Shown: positions 54,602 through 64,000 of the stretch, one piece after another
Layout of the letters: every line of letters begins with the position of its first letter
How positions within the stretch are numbered: the stretch's first letter is position 1
DNA from: Zhengitettix transpicula
Lineage: Eukaryota; Arthropoda; Insecta; Orthoptera; Tetrigidae
Assembly (NCBI GenBank): GCA_037074705.1
Contig: JAYJMR010000033.1
Location: 17,501 to 81,500 of the forward strand
Reading direction: 5' to 3'
Length of the DNA stretch: 64,000 nt
Program-made: the position numbers and the translations under genes
Notes under the pieces: generated by a model
Databases searched by the model: none
Told to the model about the DNA's origin: nothing
The model's input: only the letters and a program-made list of their open reading frames with translations

Positions 54602-54784
54602 TCACAGAAGAGTGTATATATATATACATGTAAAGAAACTTTAGTAGAGAAGAAATTAAAATTATAAAATAATTCGATCCGCGGAATATTAATTTGTAAG
54701 TTTTTACTAATGTTCGCTTGCAACAGCTATGCTGCGTGCGTGCGGCGGCGAGGAAGACGTTCGTAGATTACAACGGGCAGTCGT

Positions 54785-54826
<42 letters not shown>

Positions 54827-55009
54827 TCACAGAAGAGTGTATATATATATACATGTAAAGAAACTTTAGTAGAGAAGAAATTAAAATTATAAAATAATTC
54901 GATCCGCGGAATATTAATTTGTAAGTTTTTACTAATGTTCGCTTGCAACAGCTATGCTGCGTGCGTGCGGCGGCGAGGAAGACGTTCGTAGATTACAACG
55001 GGCAGTCGT

Positions 55010-55050
<41 letters not shown>

Positions 55051-55233
55051 TCACAGAAGAGTGTATATATATATACATGTAAAGAAACTTTAGTAGAGAA
55101 GAAATTAAAATTATAAAATAATTCGATCCGCGGAATATTAATTTGTAAGTTTTTACTAATGTTCGCTTGCAACAGCTATGCTGCGTGCGTGCGGCGGCGA
55201 GGAAGACGTTCGTAGATTACAACGGGCAGTCGT

Positions 55234-55275
<42 letters not shown>

Positions 55276-55458
55276 TCACAGAAGAGTGTATATATATATA
55301 CATGTAAAGAAACTTTAGTAGAGAAGAAATTAAAATTATAAAATAATTCGATCCGCGGAATATTAATTTGTAAGTTTTTACTAATGTTCGCTTGCAACAG
55401 CTATGCTGCGTGCGTGCGGCGGCGAGGAAGACGTTCGTAGATTACAACGGGCAGTCGT

Positions 55459-55500
<42 letters not shown>

Positions 55501-55683
55501 TCACAGAAGAGTGTATATATATATACATGTAAAGAAACTTTAGTAGAGAAGAAATTAAAATTATAAAATAATTCGATCCGCGGAATATTAATTTGTAAGT
55601 TTTTACTAATGTTCGCTTGCAACAGCTATGCTGCGTGCGTGCGGCGGCGAGGAAGACGTTCGTAGATTACAACGGGCAGTCGT

Positions 55684-55725
<42 letters not shown>

Positions 55726-55908
55726 TCACAGAAGAGTGTATATATATATACATGTAAAGAAACTTTAGTAGAGAAGAAATTAAAATTATAAAATAATTCG
55801 ATCCGCGGAATATTAATTTGTAAGTTTTTACTAATGTTCGCTTGCAACAGCTATGCTGCGTGCGTGCGGCGGCGAGGAAGACGTTCGTAGATTACAACGG
55901 GCAGTCGT

Positions 55909-55950
<42 letters not shown>

Positions 55951-56133
55951 TCACAGAAGAGTGTATATATATATACATGTAAAGAAACTTTAGTAGAGAA
56001 GAAATTAAAATTATAAAATAATTCGATCCGCGGAATATTAATTTGTAAGTTTTTACTAATGTTCGCTTGCAACAGCTATGCTGCGTGCGTGCGGCGGCGA
56101 GGAAGACGTTCGTAGATTACAACGGGCAGTCGT

Positions 56134-56171
<38 letters not shown>

Positions 56172-56354
56172 TCACAGAAGAGTGTATATATATATACATG
56201 TAAAGAAACTTTAGTAGAGAAGAAATTAAAATTATAAAATAATTCGATCCGCGGAATATTAATTTGTAAGTTTTTACTAATGTTCGCTTGCAACAGCTAT
56301 GCTGCGTGCGTGCGGCGGCGAGGAAGACGTTCGTAGATTACAACGGGCAGTCGT

Positions 56355-56395
<41 letters not shown>

Positions 56396-56578
56396 TCACA
56401 GAAGAGTGTATATATATATACATGTAAAGAAACTTTAGTAGAGAAGAAATTAAAATTATAAAATAATTCGATCCGCGGAATATTAATTTGTAAGTTTTTA
56501 CTAATGTTCGCTTGCAACAGCTATGCTGCGTGCGTGCGGCGGCGAGGAAGACGTTCGTAGATTACAACGGGCAGTCGT

Positions 56579-56619
<41 letters not shown>

Positions 56620-56802
56620 TCACAGAAGAGTGTATATATATATACATGTAAAGAAACTTTAGTAGAGAAGAAATTAAAATTATAAAATAATTCGATCCGC
56701 GGAATATTAATTTGTAAGTTTTTACTAATGTTCGCTTGCAACAGCTATGCTGCGTGCGTGCGGCGGCGAGGAAGACGTTCGTAGATTACAACGGGCAGTC
56801 GT

Positions 56803-56843
<41 letters not shown>

Positions 56844-57026
56844 TCACAGAAGAGTGTATATATATATACATGTAAAGAAACTTTAGTAGAGAAGAAATTA
56901 AAATTATAAAATAATTCGATCCGCGGAATATTAATTTGTAAGTTTTTACTAATGTTCGCTTGCAACAGCTATGCTGCGTGCGTGCGGCGGCGAGGAAGAC
57001 GTTCGTAGATTACAACGGGCAGTCGT

Positions 57027-57068
<42 letters not shown>

Positions 57069-57251
57069 TCACAGAAGAGTGTATATATATATACATGTAA
57101 AGAAACTTTAGTAGAGAAGAAATTAAAATTATAAAATAATTCGATCCGCGGAATATTAATTTGTAAGTTTTTACTAATGTTCGCTTGCAACAGCTATGCT
57201 GCGTGCGTGCGGCGGCGAGGAAGACGTTCGTAGATTACAACGGGCAGTCGT

Positions 57252-57291
<40 letters not shown>

Positions 57292-57475
57292 TCACAGAAG
57301 AGTGTATATATATATACATGTAAAGAAACTTTAGTAGAGAAGAAATTAAAATTATAAAATAATTCGATCCGCGGAATATTAATTTGTAAGTTTTTACTAA
57401 TGTTCGCTTGCAACAGCTATGCTGCGTGCGTGCGGCGGCGAGGAAGACGTTCGTAGATTACAACGGGCAGTCGTC

Positions 57476-57516
<41 letters not shown>

Positions 57517-57699
57517 TCACAGAAGAGTGTATATATATATACATGTAAAGAAACTTTAGTAGAGAAGAAATTAAAATTATAAAATAATTCGATCCGCGGA
57601 ATATTAATTTGTAAGTTTTTACTAATGTTCGCTTGCAACAGCTATGCTGCGTGCGTGCGGCGGCGAGGAAGACGTTCGTAGATTACAACGGGCAGTCGT

Positions 57700-57741
<42 letters not shown>

Positions 57742-57924
57742 TCACAGAAGAGTGTATATATATATACATGTAAAGAAACTTTAGTAGAGAAGAAATTAAA
57801 ATTATAAAATAATTCGATCCGCGGAATATTAATTTGTAAGTTTTTACTAATGTTCGCTTGCAACAGCTATGCTGCGTGCGTGCGGCGGCGAGGAAGACGT
57901 TCGTAGATTACAACGGGCAGTCGT

Positions 57925-57966
<42 letters not shown>

Positions 57967-58149
57967 TCACAGAAGAGTGTATATATATATACATGTAAAG
58001 AAACTTTAGTAGAGAAGAAATTAAAATTATAAAATAATTCGATCCGCGGAATATTAATTTGTAAGTTTTTACTAATGTTCGCTTGCAACAGCTATGCTGC
58101 GTGCGTGCGGCGGCGAGGAAGACGTTCGTAGATTACAACGGGCAGTCGT

Positions 58150-58191
<42 letters not shown>

Positions 58192-58374
58192 TCACAGAAG
58201 AGTGTATATATATATACATGTAAAGAAACTTTAGTAGAGAAGAAATTAAAATTATAAAATAATTCGATCCGCGGAATATTAATTTGTAAGTTTTTACTAA
58301 TGTTCGCTTGCAACAGCTATGCTGCGTGCGTGCGGCGGCGAGGAAGACGTTCGTAGATTACAACGGGCAGTCGT

Positions 58375-58416
<42 letters not shown>

Positions 58417-58599
58417 TCACAGAAGAGTGTATATATATATACATGTAAAGAAACTTTAGTAGAGAAGAAATTAAAATTATAAAATAATTCGATCCGCGGA
58501 ATATTAATTTGTAAGTTTTTACTAATGTTCGCTTGCAACAGCTATGCTGCGTGCGTGCGGCGGCGAGGAAGACGTTCGTAGATTACAACGGGCAGTCGT

Positions 58600-58639
<40 letters not shown>

Positions 58640-58822
58640 TCACAGAAGAGTGTATATATATATACATGTAAAGAAACTTTAGTAGAGAAGAAATTAAAAT
58701 TATAAAATAATTCGATCCGCGGAATATTAATTTGTAAGTTTTTACTAATGTTCGCTTGCAACAGCTATGCTGCGTGCGTGCGGCGGCGAGGAAGACGTTC
58801 GTAGATTACAACGGGCAGTCGT

Positions 58823-58864
<42 letters not shown>

Positions 58865-59047
58865 TCACAGAAGAGTGTATATATATATACATGTAAAGAA
58901 ACTTTAGTAGAGAAGAAATTAAAATTATAAAATAATTCGATCCGCGGAATATTAATTTGTAAGTTTTTACTAATGTTCGCTTGCAACAGCTATGCTGCGT
59001 GCGTGCGGCGGCGAGGAAGACGTTCGTAGATTACAACGGGCAGTCGT

Positions 59048-59089
<42 letters not shown>

Positions 59090-59272
59090 TCACAGAAGAG
59101 TGTATATATATATACATGTAAAGAAACTTTAGTAGAGAAGAAATTAAAATTATAAAATAATTCGATCCGCGGAATATTAATTTGTAAGTTTTTACTAATG
59201 TTCGCTTGCAACAGCTATGCTGCGTGCGTGCGGCGGCGAGGAAGACGTTCGTAGATTACAACGGGCAGTCGT

Positions 59273-59314
<42 letters not shown>

Positions 59315-59497
59315 TCACAGAAGAGTGTATATATATATACATGTAAAGAAACTTTAGTAGAGAAGAAATTAAAATTATAAAATAATTCGATCCGCGGAAT
59401 ATTAATTTGTAAGTTTTTACTAATGTTCGCTTGCAACAGCTATGCTGCGTGCGTGCGGCGGCGAGGAAGACGTTCGTAGATTACAACGGGCAGTCGT

Positions 59498-59539
<42 letters not shown>

Positions 59540-59722
59540 TCACAGAAGAGTGTATATATATATACATGTAAAGAAACTTTAGTAGAGAAGAAATTAAAAT
59601 TATAAAATAATTCGATCCGCGGAATATTAATTTGTAAGTTTTTACTAATGTTCGCTTGCAACAGCTATGCTGCGTGCGTGCGGCGGCGAGGAAGACGTTC
59701 GTAGATTACAACGGGCAGTCGT

Positions 59723-59764
<42 letters not shown>

Positions 59765-59947
59765 TCACAGAAGAGTGTATATATATATACATGTAAAGAA
59801 ACTTTAGTAGAGAAGAAATTAAAATTATAAAATAATTCGATCCGCGGAATATTAATTTGTAAGTTTTTACTAATGTTCGCTTGCAACAGCTATGCTGCGT
59901 GCGTGCGGCGGCGAGGAAGACGTTCGTAGATTACAACGGGCAGTCGT

Positions 59948-59989
<42 letters not shown>

Positions 59990-60172
59990 TCACAGAAGAG
60001 TGTATATATATATACATGTAAAGAAACTTTAGTAGAGAAGAAATTAAAATTATAAAATAATTCGATCCGCGGAATATTAATTTGTAAGTTTTTACTAATG
60101 TTCGCTTGCAACAGCTATGCTGCGTGCGTGCGGCGGCGAGGAAGACGTTCGTAGATTACAACGGGCAGTCGT

Positions 60173-60214
<42 letters not shown>

Positions 60215-60397
60215 TCACAGAAGAGTGTATATATATATACATGTAAAGAAACTTTAGTAGAGAAGAAATTAAAATTATAAAATAATTCGATCCGCGGAAT
60301 ATTAATTTGTAAGTTTTTACTAATGTTCGCTTGCAACAGCTATGCTGCGTGCGTGCGGCGGCGAGGAAGACGTTCGTAGATTACAACGGGCAGTCGT

Positions 60398-60439
<42 letters not shown>

Positions 60440-60622
60440 TCACAGAAGAGTGTATATATATATACATGTAAAGAAACTTTAGTAGAGAAGAAATTAAAAT
60501 TATAAAATAATTCGATCCGCGGAATATTAATTTGTAAGTTTTTACTAATGTTCGCTTGCAACAGCTATGCTGCGTGCGTGCGGCGGCGAGGAAGACGTTC
60601 GTAGATTACAACGGGCAGTCGT

Positions 60623-60663
<41 letters not shown>

Positions 60664-60846
60664 TCACAGAAGAGTGTATATATATATACATGTAAAGAAA
60701 CTTTAGTAGAGAAGAAATTAAAATTATAAAATAATTCGATCCGCGGAATATTAATTTGTAAGTTTTTACTAATGTTCGCTTGCAACAGCTATGCTGCGTG
60801 CGTGCGGCGGCGAGGAAGACGTTCGTAGATTACAACGGGCAGTCGT

Positions 60847-60887
<41 letters not shown>

Positions 60888-61070
60888 TCACAGAAGAGTG
60901 TATATATATATACATGTAAAGAAACTTTAGTAGAGAAGAAATTAAAATTATAAAATAATTCGATCCGCGGAATATTAATTTGTAAGTTTTTACTAATGTT
61001 CGCTTGCAACAGCTATGCTGCGTGCGTGCGGCGGCGAGGAAGACGTTCGTAGATTACAACGGGCAGTCGT

Positions 61071-61112
<42 letters not shown>

Positions 61113-61295
61113 TCACAGAAGAGTGTATATATATATACATGTAAAGAAACTTTAGTAGAGAAGAAATTAAAATTATAAAATAATTCGATCCGCGGAATAT
61201 TAATTTGTAAGTTTTTACTAATGTTCGCTTGCAACAGCTATGCTGCGTGCGTGCGGCGGCGAGGAAGACGTTCGTAGATTACAACGGGCAGTCGT

Positions 61296-61337
<42 letters not shown>

Positions 61338-61520
61338 TCACAGAAGAGTGTATATATATATACATGTAAAGAAACTTTAGTAGAGAAGAAATTAAAATTA
61401 TAAAATAATTCGATCCGCGGAATATTAATTTGTAAGTTTTTACTAATGTTCGCTTGCAACAGCTATGCTGCGTGCGTGCGGCGGCGAGGAAGACGTTCGT
61501 AGATTACAACGGGCAGTCGT

Positions 61521-61562
<42 letters not shown>

Positions 61563-61570
61563 TCACAGAA

Positions 61571-61582
61571 GAGTGTGAGTGT
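61571..61582. repeat. 6-bp internal duplication in one satellite unit
   Basis: GAGTGT in tandem immediately before the TA run. Single in other units. Confidence 0.9.
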
Positions 61583-61751
61583 ATATATATATACATGTAA
61601 AGAAACTTTAGTAGAGAAGAAATTAAAATTATAAAATAATTCGATCCGCGGAATATTAATTTGTAAGTTTTTACTAATGTTCGCTTGCAACAGCTATGCT
61701 GCGTGCGTGCGGCGGCGAGGAAGACGTTCGTAGATTACAACGGGCAGTCGT

Positions 61752-61793
<42 letters not shown>

Positions 61794-61976
61794 TCACAGA
61801 AGAGTGTATATATATATACATGTAAAGAAACTTTAGTAGAGAAGAAATTAAAATTATAAAATAATTCGATCCGCGGAATATTAATTTGTAAGTTTTTACT
61901 AATGTTCGCTTGCAACAGCTATGCTGCGTGCGTGCGGCGGCGAGGAAGACGTTCGTAGATTACAACGGGCAGTCGT

Positions 61977-62015
<39 letters not shown>

Positions 62016-62198
62016 TCACAGAAGAGTGTATATATATATACATGTAAAGAAACTTTAGTAGAGAAGAAATTAAAATTATAAAATAATTCGATCCGCGGAA
62101 TATTAATTTGTAAGTTTTTACTAATGTTCGCTTGCAACAGCTATGCTGCGTGCGTGCGGCGGCGAGGAAGACGTTCGTAGATTACAACGGGCAGTCGT

Positions 62199-62240
<42 letters not shown>

Positions 62241-62423
62241 TCACAGAAGAGTGTATATATATATACATGTAAAGAAACTTTAGTAGAGAAGAAATTAAAA
62301 TTATAAAATAATTCGATCCGCGGAATATTAATTTGTAAGTTTTTACTAATGTTCGCTTGCAACAGCTATGCTGCGTGCGTGCGGCGGCGAGGAAGACGTT
62401 CGTAGATTACAACGGGCAGTCGT

Positions 62424-62464
<41 letters not shown>

Positions 62465-62647
62465 TCACAGAAGAGTGTATATATATATACATGTAAAGAA
62501 ACTTTAGTAGAGAAGAAATTAAAATTATAAAATAATTCGATCCGCGGAATATTAATTTGTAAGTTTTTACTAATGTTCGCTTGCAACAGCTATGCTGCGT
62601 GCGTGCGGCGGCGAGGAAGACGTTCGTAGATTACAACGGGCAGTCGT

Positions 62648-62689
<42 letters not shown>

Positions 62690-62872
62690 TCACAGAAGAG
62701 TGTATATATATATACATGTAAAGAAACTTTAGTAGAGAAGAAATTAAAATTATAAAATAATTCGATCCGCGGAATATTAATTTGTAAGTTTTTACTAATG
62801 TTCGCTTGCAACAGCTATGCTGCGTGCGTGCGGCGGCGAGGAAGACGTTCGTAGATTACAACGGGCAGTCGT

Positions 62873-62912
<40 letters not shown>

Positions 62913-63095
62913 TCACAGAAGAGTGTATATATATATACATGTAAAGAAACTTTAGTAGAGAAGAAATTAAAATTATAAAATAATTCGATCCGCGGAATAT
63001 TAATTTGTAAGTTTTTACTAATGTTCGCTTGCAACAGCTATGCTGCGTGCGTGCGGCGGCGAGGAAGACGTTCGTAGATTACAACGGGCAGTCGT

Positions 63096-63137
<42 letters not shown>

Positions 63138-63320
63138 TCACAGAAGAGTGTATATATATATACATGTAAAGAAACTTTAGTAGAGAAGAAATTAAAATTA
63201 TAAAATAATTCGATCCGCGGAATATTAATTTGTAAGTTTTTACTAATGTTCGCTTGCAACAGCTATGCTGCGTGCGTGCGGCGGCGAGGAAGACGTTCGT
63301 AGATTACAACGGGCAGTCGT

Positions 63321-63362
<42 letters not shown>

Positions 63363-63545
63363 TCACAGAAGAGTGTATATATATATACATGTAAAGAAAC
63401 TTTAGTAGAGAAGAAATTAAAATTATAAAATAATTCGATCCGCGGAATATTAATTTGTAAGTTTTTACTAATGTTCGCTTGCAACAGCTATGCTGCGTGC
63501 GTGCGGCGGCGAGGAAGACGTTCGTAGATTACAACGGGCAGTCGT

Positions 63546-63588
<43 letters not shown>

Positions 63589-63772
63589 TCACAGAAGAAG
63601 TGTATATATATATACATGTAAAGAAACTTTAGTAGAGAAGAAATTAAAATTATAAAATAATTCGATCCGCGGAATATTAATTTGTAAGTTTTTACTAATG
63701 TTCGCTTGCAACAGCTATGCTGCGTGCGTGCGGCGGCGAGGAAGACGTTCGTAGATTACAACGGGCAGTCGT

Positions 63773-63814
<42 letters not shown>

Positions 63815-64000
63815 TCACAGAAGAGTGTATATATATATACATGTAAAGAAACTTTAGTAGAGAAGAAATTAAAATTATAAAATAATTCGATCCGCGGAAT
63901 ATTAATTTGTAAGTTTTTACTAATGTTCGCTTGCAACAGCTATGCTGCGTGCGTGCGGCGGCGAGGAAGACGTTCGTAGATTACAACGGGCAGTCGTGTT

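Larger units (their letters stand above)
40378..64000. repeat. 225-bp satellite array, segment D (about 105 units, no U2)
   Basis: More than 23 kb of satellite from the right edge of U2 block 3 to the window end, which cuts a unit inside its T run. It is the most uniform segment. From about 43345 to 44920 every landmark spacing I measured is exactly 225 bp, and T runs are mostly 37-38. Rare marks: GTA insertion at about 40660, C at 43033, 8-bp duplication at 46399-46414, 4-nt deletion at 47187, 12-bp duplication at 50242-50265, extra C near 57475, 6-bp duplication at 61571-61582, extra AAG near 63597. No U2 gene or other insert interrupts it. Confidence 0.97.

Noticed and set aside
274..63936. 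Over a hundred short minus-strand frames starting MQANISK with a long lysine run
   Set aside because: They are the satellite unit translated. The lysine run is the T tract, its length and the frame after it change from unit to unit, and there is no coding constraint or gene structure.
1..64000. CRISPR-like regular repeat array
   Set aside because: Units are about 225 bp with no unique spacers, and the context is eukaryotic U2 DNA.
1..64000. Centromeric satellite
   Set aside because: A short tandem unit alone does not show this; there is no recognisable centromere-protein box and the array is tied to U2 genes. It cannot be decided from sequence alone.
1..64000. Ribosomal DNA spacer array
   Set aside because: No rRNA gene fragment is visible; the only RNA gene found is U2.

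Overview
The window is eukaryotic nuclear DNA. It is almost entirely one tandem satellite with a unit of about 225 bp, interrupted three times by a related block that carries a U2 spliceosomal snRNA gene on the minus strand. No protein-coding gene can be supported. The U2 gene has an arthropod-type sequence (AAAG before the branch-point recognition site, insect-like stem-loop IV). A candidate insect-style PSEA lies at about -39 to -59. The host is therefore most likely an insect. Hymenoptera is a guess, resting on the reported presence of U2-targeting retrotransposons in wasps.

Layout: satellite 1-1949; U2 block 1 at 1950-3324 (1375 bp); satellite 3325-16435 (about 58 units); U2 block 2 at 16436-17810 (1375 bp); satellite 17811-38738 (about 93 units, with a noisy stretch at 19980-20617); U2 block 3 at 38739-40377 (1639 bp, with two U2 copies); satellite 40378-64000 (about 105 units, no U2). 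Block starts are spaced 14,486 bp and 22,303 bp, and more than 23 kb of pure satellite follows the last block.

Each satellite unit is about 187 bp of nearly invariant sequence plus a T run of roughly 21-50 bases. All three U2 blocks join the satellite at the same place, inside that T run. The blocks are nearly identical: I see one substitution between blocks 1 and 2, and three substitutions plus a 264-bp insertion in block 3. The array is thus a U2 locus whose repeat unit is one U2 block plus a variable, very large number of short satellite units.

The most unusual local structure is in block 3. A 211-bp segment holding the whole U2 RNA is present twice, separated by 20 T and a 33-bp sequence found nowhere else in the window. 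Read along the U2 strand this is a poly(A)-tailed insert between two long direct repeats, as expected of a retrotransposition scar. It leaves one copy with a promoter but no native 3' end signal, and the other with the 3' signal but no promoter.

The many short ORFs are artefacts: in each satellite unit the T run reads as poly-lysine or poly-phenylalanine. Much of the near-perfect identity could reflect genuine concerted evolution or assembly collapse/expansion, and 19980-20617 looks like uncorrected long-read sequence.
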